A stretch of 64,000 nucleotides of DNA from Aurifilum marmelostoma (taxonomy: Eukaryota; Ascomycota; Sordariomycetes; Diaporthales; Cryphonectriaceae): NCBI GenBank assembly GCA_027559495.1, contig JAMXSV010000003.1, positions 1,240,001-1,304,000 of the forward strand. Direction: 5' to 3'. The translations under genes were made by a program, and so were the position numbers. Under the pieces are notes generated by a model. It saw only the letters and a program-made list of their open reading frames with translations, had not been told where the DNA came from and did no database searches. Numbering within the stretch: the stretch's first letter is position 1; the number at the start of each line of letters is the position of its first letter. Shown here one piece after another: positions 35,393-45,668 of this stretch.

Positions 35393-38300
35393 CTAGAATT
35401 CCCTAGGCTTGTTGATTTGCCAGATGGCTGCCTTGGCCCGCTCTCGGACGTCCAGCTCCGTATCCGCACTCTCGAGGACCTCCAGTCGCTTCAGCAGGCC
35501 GAGCTTTGCGATCTCCCCGGCTCTGGCCGCACTGCTCTCCTCGTCGTTCACATCGTCCCGCCACGTCAGGTTCGTCATGAGATGACACAGGGCCACGCGC
35601 ACCTCCTTGTCCTTACTGCTGAAGTGCTTGCCTAGGTCCGTGAGGATGTCTGTCTGGGAGATGAGGATCTGTCGGTGTCTCGGGAGACTGGCTGCCAGGT
35701 GCACCAGTATATACACTACAGCGGCAATAATACGTGGCTGCGGGTACAGGACGCGCGACTCCTGTTGGCCTCCGGTATACCGCCGTTCGAACGGGTGCAG
35801 GACCCTGAGCTGAAGCTTCGAGTGGATGATCTGGAAGAACTGGTCCTGATTGAGAACGCTGAACAGGTGGTCGATCATCTCTGCGTGGTCCTTAGCCGAG
35901 TTGGCCGCAGAGTGAACCGGCCCCATGAGGTTTCTCAAAAAATGCAGCCCTTGCTCCTGTATGGCCAGGTCGTCGTGTCTGACCTTGCGCACCGGACTCA
36001 ACTCAAGCTCGCGGAGCGCCGCCACCCTCTCGCCTGCCTCTCGTAGTCGCCGTGTCTGACGCTGGGTTTCTGCGGGCTGTGTTAACGGTGGCGGCGGTGG
36101 CGGGGGCGTTGGATCCTCGAGGAGCGCTGATACGGAAGTTCTGGTCTCGTCTCCAGCTTGTGCCATGTCCACATCCTCGTCCATGTCACCCGCGGCTTGC
36201 TTCTCGTTCTTAGCTGTTCTTTTATACAAGGCAGTATCCTCTGTATCATCGCGGATGAGCCGGATGAGCCATCCCGGGGTGAGCTCGTCGATGCAGTCTT
36301 TCTTTTGGCTGAGAGTGGCACCGTCCACCCAGTGCTTCAGGGCCCAGAGTGCATTCAGCCGCAGGACCGGGTTCTGAGAACGTGTCTGGTCGCAAAGACG
36401 CCTCATGACACCAACATTGTCGAGTCGCTGTCGGATATTCAAGTCAGCACGGTGCGCCTTGGCTCTATCTCCTTTCTTCTCTTTCTCTCTTGGACAAAAC
36501 TTACATCTCGCATCGGGGAGACCGTTGTGACAAGGTTGCACATCAGACCGGACGCTGCAATCTGAACCTCGATGTCTGGGTGGCGCAGGAGGCGAAAGGC
36601 TGGATTAGCCACTCCGCTATCTTGGAGAGTGGTCCGAAGGATGCTGACAGACCTGGACAGCGTCCGAAGGGCGTGGCAGGCTGCCACGATGACAGGTATG
36701 GGGTTGGAACCATACGCCTTGTCCAGCCTTGCACCGTCGTCTTGGCTCAGAACAATCTTAGGTGATCTTGGCCGGTCCTTGACGGGCTTGGTCGGCATGT
36801 CTGAGAGGGATTCAACAATGTACGGGACCAGGTCCTGGTTCACGAACGCCTTGCCGTACTCATCTTTCCCCGCGAGGGCAGCCACGGCCTTGAGGGCAAC
36901 CTCCCTTACCCTGATACGATGTGCCAGAAGAGAGGGTTGACATTGAGGCCCCAGTCGGCTCGTGGGAAAACCGATCTCGCGTTCTGCAGCCTTCTCGTGC
37001 TGGGGAGTTGGACTCCACGACCGTGTCGGTTTTTCAGGTAATGGCTCATAGGCTGCCTTCAGATATGCGCTGATGATCTTGACAGCAGAACAGTCAAATG
37101 CGCACCTCTGGAGGAGATCGCTGTCCACCACGAGCTTTGCCAGAACGGCCAGGCTGCGCTCAACGATGGAGCGGTTCGCGGCGATCTCAGCATCGGTGAG
37201 GGTAGCCTCGGCGATGCTAGAGGTCGGGCCCATGTCTTCGAGGACCTGGAGCAGGATCGGAACGATCAGCTGGCCCATGCAGGCTCTGCTCGTCTTGTTC
37301 GTGAAGCCGGCCTTGAAGAGAGAGGTGACCACAGAGGCAGCCATGATTCTCTCCATGCCTTCCGCACCTCTGGCCGTATGGACCAGCCAAGGTATCAGTG
37401 GGCTTTCGGCTTCCTCCACTTCAGTTTCGGCAGCTGGGGATTCGAATTCACCAGGTCCCCAAGCCATGCCCGAGGAGACCCACCTACGTGACGGCATCTT
37501 TAGGTTAGGAGTAGGTTCTTGGGAGGGAGAGAAGCCGAGTGGTGGAAATTGAATGGCCGCAGCGTTCTTGGGCTGATGCTCGGGCACAAGAGGGAGGAGG
37601 CAGTCCATCAGACCGATATCCTTGGACGCCATGCTGCTGAGTCCAGCTACCTCGAGGGAGTTGGCACACGCCTTGATAGCTCTTGAGCGCCGAGGGGGGG
37701 CCGAGGCTGGGAAACACGGTGAGTATGGCAGGAGCGTGGATGAGCGCGGCCGCCCTCCACCGAGAGTCGTTTATTATCGCGGCCAAAGCCTCAAGTATCG
37801 CTGCCACATCGGTACCGGCAGCCGCTGGTTCGGGGAAAAGGTCGGAAATGCCCTCTGACCTAGCCACGGCCTCTGCGCCGGGTATCACAAATCCACGGGC
37901 ACAAATGACGGACGCGAGATTGGCGGCCAGGGCGTCCAGGATTCCAGAATCTGCAAGAATCCTCTGGTGGCTCTCTTCCCGGCAAAGGAGGCTGATGAGC
38001 TTGGCCACCAAGTTCCTCTGCGTCTGGAACGCAGGGTTCGTCACCGGGGTGGTCAAGATGAGCCTCAAGGCCTCGAGCAGCGGTACCACGAAGACGACAT
38101 TTGCTATGTTGGCGAGATCTTTAGCGGACGCAGGCAGGGCCAGTACTGTGACTTCGGCGATGTTGATGGTAGCCCTGAGGGCGGCGATAATGACCTGCGG
38201 AGGGTTGTCCCTAGGTGGTATGTTGGAAAGTATAGCTGAGAGGGCACCTGCAGCATGCATGGGGGCGAGGAAGGCGAATCCACCTGCGCAGACCGGTTCA

Positions 38301-38643
38301 TTAGTATCATAAATGGCACTGGCATGGGATGGATGGTGATCATACCGTTGGAAAAGCTGGCCAGAATCTGAAGCGCCTGCCATCGCACGGCTTCATCCCC
38401 TGTCAGGGACCGAGACGCGGATTGTGCATAGCCCCGACTGTCCCTACGGCTGGGCCTAGCAGCTGCTCGGCTGGTGTTCAGTATCTTGACGATGGGTTCC
38501 AGGATCCCAGCCTCGAGCCATTTCTCCTTCTTTTGAACATGGCCAACAATGTCATTCTTCAGAGACCGCAGAGCAGATAATTGTTCCGACTGATCTTGTG
38601 ATAACAGTGCCGTTGACAGGGCCACATTCGGGAAATACGACAT
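35393..38643 (-). CDS. vid28: Vid28/Gid5 armadillo-repeat subunit of the GID/CTLH ubiquitin ligase, one apparent frameshift
   Basis: Gid5 (ARMC8 in animals) is the armadillo scaffold that docks substrate receptors such as Gid4 onto the GID E3 ligase, which degrades gluconeogenic enzymes when glucose returns. Exons are 38643-38346, 38283-36505 and 36427-35393, with ACTAAT and TGCTGAC branch sequences. Helical repeats run through the protein, for example 'LSALRSLKNDIVGHVQKKEK', 'IIAALRATINIAEVTVLALP' and 'LLKRLEVLESADTELDVRER'. A proline-rich acidic loop separates the last repeats. At the C7 run (plus-strand G7, 37694-37700) one base must be removed to join 'VFPSLGPP' to 'SRAIKACANSLEVAGLSSM'. 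Corrected length is 1036 residues, and exon phases fit only then. Start 'MSYFPNVALSTALLSQ' is the sole upstream ATG in frame. Confidence 0.88.
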
Positions 38644-39482
38644 GGCTGGCAGCTGGCTGGGAGAACTGGAAGATACAGCGGCTCGAGTCTTTGCGCGGGC
38701 ACGGGTCGAGTCGGTCTTCGGAGGTCGATATTATTAAATTCGTGGAGCTGGATACTTGGGCTGCAGGCCACGCCGACAAAAGATAGTTCGATACGACAAC
38801 ACGGCGTCGACTTGTTATGCGGTAACAAGAGCAAATGTGGATTGTAGCAGGAGAGAAGGTCGACGAACGGATGGATAGAAAGGCCAACCGAGATTGTGGA
38901 ACAACGCTGAAAGTATGAAGGAGCTGGTTCAGCAGTCGCCACCAAAGCGCTCCGTCCTCGCGATCAGATGTGCGCTCTTCACTCGGACCACATAAACAGG
39001 CACGGCAATGGTAGCTCGAAAGCTCTCGAGGATGAGCATCTGCAATATGTTCTTGACTTTCAGCACGAAATCTCAAGAAAGAAAGGGTCAAAAACAAGGG
39101 ACGGTCTGACGGAGAATCGTACATAAGACGAGGCGAGGCTGTGGCTGTGACTCCCGTGCCGAGCGCAACGGTACCGAACGGAGAAGGGTTTCTTTGATGA
39201 TTGGCAAAGAAAAGAAGATGGCGTCAGTGAGAGAGGAGCACTCCGGAGCGTGTACCCCCTGTCAGAACCATGCTGCAGTGGCAGTGGAGGCCTGTTCATG
39301 ACAGCTGACTAAGTAGAGCTAGCCTCTAGCTGTCCACCCTCGGCCCCTGTAGGACCCGGGCCATGCAGCGCACTGCAGATACCGTTATGTACCGTGCATC
39401 CACTTCGTGTCGGTCGACAAGACAACGCATACTCGCTCACCACCCATAGCACAGTCCTCAACCTGCCTCCTCCGGCCCGCCC
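38644..39482. other. Divergent promoter region between vid28 and emc10
   Basis: These 839 bp separate the divergent start codons. No open frame with coding character is seen; some pyrimidine-rich patches near 39420-39480 precede emc10. Confidence 0.6.
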
Positions 39483-40164
39483 ATGACGATCATGCGTCTT
39501 CTGACCCTCGCCTCCGCGACACTCGCCGTGAGCCGTCTTGTCTCTGCCGATCCCCAAACGGCCCAGATATACATCCAGCCCGTCGGGAGCACATCATCGC
39601 CCGTACAGCTGGCCGAGATCACCTACGACATCACCACCTCAGATGCCAGCGCTTCCGTCACAAACTACGAGGCACCCGAGCTGCCTGAATCTGCCTCCCT
39701 GGTACGGATAGGTCTCTACGACTCTCGCGCGAAGAAGTGGACAGGGAGCACAAGCGTTGCATCGGTAGAGAATTTCGGCAAGGGCTATGCGCCGCACTTT
39801 TTACTATCGGTGGAGGCGTCTGGAGGAGGCGACAAGGCTGAAGGTGGGCAGAAGGAGAGCAGCGTGCTGGGTGCAAGCATGAGGGGCGTGAGGATCGATG
39901 CGGGTCAGACGAGAGACTTTGGGCCCCAGGCTGGGCTGGTGGTGACGGGCAGGGGGAAGCAGCCCGAGCTGAACAGGCCGGTAGTCCTCTCACCGGAGGG
40001 CAAGAAGGTCGAGAAGGAGGAGAAGACCTTCTTGCAGAAGTTCGTCAAAATCTCCTTACCCTCGAACAGAGCTACGCATGCTGACTCGTCACGACAGGTA
40101 CTGGTGGATGATTGGAATTGCCGTCTTCTTGGCCATGTCGGGAGGTGGCGGCGAGGGCAAGTAG
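39483..40164 (+). CDS. emc10: ER membrane protein complex subunit 10 (Emc10)
   Basis: Emc10 is a lumenal subunit of the ER membrane complex, an insertase for tail-anchored and multipass proteins. Exons 39483-40039 and 40098-40164 (58-nt intron, GTTCGT...CGACAG, CTGAC branch) give 207 residues. The protein starts with a signal peptide ('LLTLASATLAVSRLVSA', cleavage near residue 22), continues with a beta-rich lumenal domain ('ASLVRIGLYDSRAKKWTGST', 'HFLLSVEAS') and ends in a single C-terminal helix, 'YWWMIGIAVFLAMS', with a short GGGGEGK tail. This layout matches fungal Emc10. A second in-frame ATG at 39492 is an alternative start that would still leave the signal peptide. Confidence 0.85.
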
Positions 40165-40982
40165 TGGACAAGGACAATGCAATCCGGCCATGGTCGTGGT
40201 CATGTCGATGTGATTATGTTGTCCAGCATGCACCGCAACTTGGTTGGTGCTGTGATATGACCATTTCCTTCTGTTTACCTTTTCTCTCTTTCTTTTTCTA
40301 TCCCCGTTCTTCCAAAAGCATGGTGCTGCCATCCTCATCTTCGGAAGTCATTGGTTACTGAATGCCTGGATCAGCCATTCGGAACTCTCACTGGGCGAGT
40401 GCTCATCACTGCTAGCTATCAGTCACTGATTCTCTGTGTCTCCTCCCCATGGGATCAGTGCAGACGAGTACATTTGGTCCAGGATGACCTGAAGCGTTGG
40501 CGTGCTCTTCCTCAGTTTTCCGTCGGGCGCCCGACTGCTCCCCAACCACAAGCTTGGAGGTCCCCTGGTACCGCACATGCCAGCTGAGAGAGCTCCTTGG
40601 CGGGTGCCTGTCTCTAATTGGACAGGTCAATCCCCCGCCCCACCCCTGCATCTGCGCCAGCTGTGACTTACCTGCCGATACATATTACTGTATGCCCGCA
40701 TGTACTAAATAGCATGTACCTTGGGGGGTTGGTGGCCTGCCGCAAACTGCCCGCCGTCCTAAATTTCCAGTGCGAGACCCAGGGCCTTGCCTCTGACTTT
40801 CTTTTGCCTGCAAATCATCTGCAACTCTCTCTCTCTCTCTCTTCCTTGCGTTCTCTCTTCCCTTGCCTTCTCGCCCTCCACACCCGCTCGCATTTCAACA
40901 TTCGCGTTTTCGTAGATCCTCTCAACCCACGGACTACACTATCCCATAGCAATCGCACTGGACATTGCATTTCTCAATCACA
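40165..40982. other. Intergenic: emc10 3' flank and chz1 promoter
   Basis: These 818 bp include a CT-rich tract (about 40825-40870), typical of fungal transcription start regions, about 110-160 bp before the chz1 ATG. No gene seen. Confidence 0.6.
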
Positions 40983-41537
40983 ATGGCTACCGAGAACGGA
41001 AACGGCGTCACTGAGACCCCCGTCGACGCGGTCGCGCCCAGCGCCGCTGAGGAGACCATCGCTGCCGATCTCAAGGGCAAGGGCAAGGCCGTCGCCACTG
41101 CTGAGGCGGTTCCCCAGGACGTTGCCATGGACGAGGACGAGGACGACGACGAAGAGGATGAGGACGAGGTTAGTCAGCTGTGCCCTCTGTGCCCTGCAGT
41201 ACCCCCGCCCAGGCAATGATGATCAACTCGCTGACACGAGACACTTCTTATCCAGGCTGCTGAGGATGGTATGTCAACACGAGCCCGACGCGAGCTCCGG
41301 CGTGACGCGGACCGCTGAGCCAGTACTGACTTGTATATTCTGGTAGCTGATGAGGACGACGATGACGAGGGCGCCGAGGGTGAGGGCGCCATCGACCTGA
41401 ACAACGTGGTCGGCTCCCGCACTCGCGGCAAGGTCATCGACTTTGCCAAGGCTGCCGAGGAGAACCCCGCCGATGACGATGATGATGACGACGACGGCGA
41501 CTTTGAGGACGAGGACGACGAGATGGGTGAGGACTAG
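40983..41537 (+). CDS. chz1: Chz1 histone H2A.Z-H2B chaperone
   Basis: Chz1 delivers H2A.Z-H2B dimers to the SWR1 remodeller in the nucleus. Exons are 40983-41168, 41256-41268 and 41347-41537; the middle exon is only 13 nt. The 129-residue product is acidic ('MDEDEDDDEEDEDE', 'DDDDDDDDGDFEDEDDEMG') and carries the CHZ motif 'IDLNNVVGSRTRGKVIDFAK', which is diagnostic. The ORF ends with TAG at 41535-41537. Unusually, the same frame continues for 32 coding-like codons to a second TAG at 41634-41636, so this strain may encode a shortened form of a longer protein, or the stop may be read through. Function from the motif is secure; the C-terminus is not. Confidence 0.9.
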
Positions 41538-41636
41538 GAGGCCGCTCCCACCAACGACGCTCCTGCTCACTCCGATGCGGTCCCATCCTCTCCCGAGGCC
41601 GTCAAGCCCGCCTCCCCCACCACCGGCGCTGCTTAG

Positions 41637-42789
41637 AGGTGCAAACAACATGAGCGATCGCTCACGCACGACTTGTTGATGAAGGTTACGAAGATACACC
41701 CGAGAAAAGGGGAAAAGAAAAAACAAAAAACAAAAAGGCATTGATGGCACATCTCGGTATGCATGGTCCATGAGTGGCTTTGATGCGTGCAGGAGAGGCT
41801 AGAAGATGGTGTGATTAGATACTCAGTTTCTGGTCTAGATTCTGATAGCCGTCTGATTCCTCCGGCATAAGAGAATCAAGACCTCTGGCACACAATGGAA
41901 GACAATAGAGAACAACAACTCTCTGTGGTTGATAATGAAACAGCGATTCGCTAGACCGTGTGCATGTGATAGGTCAAAATGATAGCACTTGGCTCGCCGC
42001 CTACTGATTGACTCGAATGACGATGATGATATGTCGAGTAGCATTGCACAAATACTCTGCGTCTAGTCAATGATCCTCTCGCTGAATTATGACGACGCGG
42101 AAGATGTAGAAAATGGGAGACAAGAACCACTGTTCGCTATGAGCGCCTCGTTCTCCATCTCAGACAGAGATGGCATCGTTTGGAGGGCGGCGCACTCGAG
42201 TATTTGGCCCTCGTAGGCTCAAACACGGAGCCCACCCCAGCAAGGTCCGTGTCTACTCGCAGAATTATGGCCAAGAGAAAAAGTAAATAATTATAAAAAA
42301 AAAAATCAACGCTCCTCTTGCGAACATCAGAGAAAGATCCCATTGCCATTTTGAAGACTCGACTATGCAAAGGTCAAAAATTAATCCTCCCAGATCCAGC
42401 CAGTCGCGTTGAGACGAATCTCTCTCTTTTTTCCCCTGAGGGGACGTCTTAGTGTTCCGCTCACCTATTCGGGAGGGTCGCAGCCGGTGATAGCCACCGT
42501 CATTTTAGCTTATCGCCCTGCCTACACCTTCTTCTCCAACCCAGGAACCGCTGCAGATCCACGGGCCAAATTTCTCTGATGAACCTTGTCGCATTCAAAT
42601 GTTGCGCTGCGACACCACCACCACCACCACTCCCACACCCCTATTCTGATTACCTTTCTTCTTTCCTTTTTTCTTTTCTTATCCTTCCTTACTCACAAAT
42701 ATTGAACTGTTCCATACACGCCTCGAGTGCCTTGGTCTTGCAACACAGCGTCAGGGCCACGGTTGTGAGGGGACCGATTGACTTCTACG
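41637..42789. other. Intergenic: chz1 3' flank and bet1 promoter
   Basis: A 1.15-kb stretch with an A run near 42295-42305 and a pyrimidine-rich patch (42655-42700) before bet1. No gene supported. Confidence 0.6.
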
Positions 42790-43033
42790 ATGGCGTCAAG
42801 GTACGTTGCATGTATCCGCATCTTTTGCCTCCTCGTCATGACGCCACTATGGCCCGACCGTGTCGATGCACTGGAGCGTGCGCCCACACACAGAGCAGAC
42901 ACACACAGAGACCGAGCATATGACCTTGGCAACATGAAGCGCAGCACAGTGTCTATGTTGATTCGACTACCAAGCTCCATGTAGCACGCACGACTGCCCC
43001 TTTTCCCCTTTTTGCCCCCCCCTCAGGCAGGCC

Positions 43034-43065
<32 letters not shown>

Positions 43066-43851
43066 GGCCTAGCCGACCCTGCATACTCACCACCCTTCTC
43101 TTTACAGATTCAACTCGGGCCTCCACCAGCGCGACTCCCGCTCCGCGCTCTTCGAGGGCTACACCGGTTCCGGCGCCGACAGCAGGAGAGGGTTGACGCC
43201 CAGCCCGAGCAGGCTGGGCAACGGCGGCGGATATGGATATGGATACCCCGGGGCAGCCAGCGGGACACCCGTGAATGGGCACCTTGGTGTCGAGAACAGA
43301 GGGTTCCGGCCGGCGACGCCGAACAGAAAGTCAGTATAACACACGCACGCACACGAAATGTGGATGAAGCGGAGAGGAAGATTCGGAAGTGGACAAGACG
43401 GGGAGAAGGAGGGCCAGCCATGCTGACCTTGTCACTCGGGTGCGCACACAAAACAGGGGCCAGTACAGCGACGCGGTGCTCAACGAGCTCGAGAGCCAGA
43501 ACGACAGCCAGGTCGAGGGCCTGATGGGCAAAGTGAGGATCATCAAGGATGTGCGTTCATGCCTACCCTACCTCTTCCTCAAAACTGCTTTGACCTGTTC
43601 TTCTTCCCGAACTGACGCGCCCTTTCTTTCCTCCGTTTTTCTAGATGAGCATAGCGATCGGCGACGAGATCCGCGACTCCTCCGCCCTAGCCGAGAAGAT
43701 GAACGACACCTTTGACCAGACACGCCTGCGGCTGCGGGGCACCATGAACCGGATGCTGCTGATGGCCGAGCGGACGGGTGTCGGCTGGCGCGTCTGGCTC
43801 GGCTTCTTCGCTGCGGTGATCCTGCTGTTCATGTACGTTTGGCTGTTTTGA
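42790..43851 (+). CDS. bet1: Bet1 SNARE of ER-Golgi transport
   Basis: Bet1 is the Qc-SNARE that pairs with Sed5, Bos1 and Sec22 for fusion of COPII vesicles with the Golgi. Four exons: 42790-42800 (11 nt, ATG GCG TCA AG), 43108-43329, 43457-43550 and 43645-43851, all in phase, giving 177 residues. The N-terminus 'RFNSGLHQRDSRSALFEGYT' and a Gly/Tyr-rich linker precede the SNARE coiled coil, which begins 'YSDAVLNELESQNDSQVEGL' and runs through 'MSIAIGDEIRDSSALAEKMN'. A C-terminal anchor follows ('VWLGFFAAVILLFMYVWLF'). Family members have the same order and length. The tiny first exon was chosen because it has an ATG, a GTACGT donor and joins in phase; a CA repeat lies inside the following intron. 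Confidence 0.92.
43034..43059 (+). repeat. (CA)n microsatellite in first bet1 intron
   Basis: A short CA dinucleotide run about 50-75 bases before the 3' splice site. Confidence 0.8.
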
Positions 43852-44428
43852 GTGGGTCGGTGGAGAGCAGCTACAGACGAACGGGAGAGAGAAAAAGGGG
43901 GGGGGGGGGGGTGGGGAGAACGGGCCAGAGAGGCCAAGACGAAGTACCATGAAGAGCAAAAGGGAAAAAAGGAAGATCCTGCCTACCACATTAGGACGCG
44001 ACGTGGGCAGGCAGGCAGGCAGGTGGAAATGAGCTGCAGCAGCATGACTGATTATCCCTCATGGAAAGGAGTTTGGGGCGTCACATCAAGATTTGGGCTA
44101 TACGATATACGATCTTTTTTTTTGACAGGAGCAGGAACCTACAAATCACTTATGGACGGGCGGGCGGGCAAGAGAGTGGGAACCACCTTTTTATGCATAC
44201 TTGATCCATGTTTGTAATATGTGCGCGTCATCATATCAATAGCTTTCTTGTTCTTGCTCCATGCTCGGCTGTGGTAACATGCAATAATACTGGTATGAAT
44301 GCTGAAACGGCGTGTCTCCTCCAAATATACACAGGTCGTGTGCCACACGTGCTTCCTCCAGTGGCGGGGTATCAATGCTAAGCGTGACGTTGCCGTCCAG
44401 TCCGTGTCCTGCTTCAGGCACAGGACAT
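43852..44428. other. Convergent intergenic region between bet1 and apc15
   Basis: These 577 bp hold the two 3' flanks, a G15 run (43897-43911) and a short AGGC tandem repeat (about 44006-44023). No gene seen. Confidence 0.6.
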
Positions 44429-45668
44429 TCACCCTCTCCGTCGCATCTGTGGGCTGCTGTCCAGGAAACTGCTCCCGTCTCCCGACAGGAAACCGCTGAT
44501 GTCGACATCACTCTGTGCAAGGCTGCCCCGGTTGCTGCTGCGCATGCTGCTCCTCGGCATGCTCCTCCGCAGCCGCTGGGACCCGTGCGGGCGGATGCTG
44601 ACTGAACTTCGGCCGGCGAAGCTGATATCCCGCGTCTCGTCCTCGCTCACCTCCTCGTCCGAGTCGGTATGCTCGTACATGTCGTCGCCATCGCCGCCCT
44701 CAGGTATGCCCTCGTCCAGGTCAGCATCCATGTCCATGTCCATGGCCATACTAATGTCCGCGTTCATGTCAGGCGCGTCCTCGTGGGCGGCGGGCTCGAG
44801 GTCATCTTCCTCCAGCATCTGCTCGCGGTCGCCCGCACCGGCAAAGAAGTTGCTCGTGTCGTAGTCCTGCTCCTGTTCCCGTGCGATCATCTCCCTCATC
44901 CGGTCCTCGGCGGCCCGCAAGTCCCGCACCTCCTCCCGCGCGGGGCTCAGCGAGACAGCGCTCGCGTGGTCCCCGTCCTCACTGCCCTCCACCGTTTCCT
45001 CCTCGTCCTCATCCCCTTCCTCGCCCTCCACGCTGTCTTCTCCGTCGAACCCAAAACCCTCGCCCTCGGGGATATCTTCGTCCAGATCCTGCTCGCCCTC
45101 GCCGTCTTCCAACATCGGCTCGTCCTCCCCCAGCCCCGCCTCTGCCATCTGCGCCTGCATCTGCGCCTCCCGCCGCATAGCCTCTGCATGCTCCTCCGCC
45201 TCACGTCGCTCCTCGCGCATCTGGAACAGCGTCTTGGGCACCCCTGGCGGCTTCAGCCACCCGCTCCCATAGTTGGAGACGTTTGCACGGCGCCGCTCCA
45301 TCAAGGCCTCGTCATGTCTCAGCCGCGCAAGGGCGGTACGTTCGACCATTGCGCGCCGGTGGTCACGCTCGCGCGGGTTAAGCTGCTGCTGCGCTGCATT
45401 GTTATTCGTGTTGTTGGTATTTTCGTGAGGCGCCGAGGGGCTGTGGTTGTTGTTGCTGCCGCTGCTGGTACTGCTGTTGATGAGGAGGTGGTGCGGGACG
45501 CTGGCCGGCGCGTGGCGCGAGAGATACCAGAGGTCGTGAGGCTGGCAAAATGGTTCTGTCAACACGCTATTGGAGTCTACAGAGCGCGCATGTTCGGTAA
45601 TGAGGAGAAACGGGTCTTACATCGCGCGGGGTGAGGTCTGGCAGCGCGAACATGGACGTAGAGAACAT
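44429..45668 (-). CDS. apc15: Apc15-type subunit of the anaphase-promoting complex
   Basis: Apc15 (yeast Mnd2 position) helps the APC/C turn over the mitotic checkpoint complex. Exon 1 (45668-45621) encodes 'MFSTSMFALPDLTPRD'. Exon 2 (45541-44429) continues 'PHDLWYLSRHAPAS' after a 79-nt intron. The combination of 'LPDLTPRD' with a following Leu-Trp is the Apc15 N-terminal signature. A basic helical stretch follows ('NPRERDHRRAMVERTALARL'), then a long acidic, Met/Asp/Glu-rich tail with 'MDMDMDADLDEG' and a Ser/Arg-rich end. Total 386 residues, longer than animal APC15 but normal for filamentous fungi, where the acidic tail is extended. Only the N-terminal third is conserved, so the assignment depends on that part. 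Confidence 0.82.
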
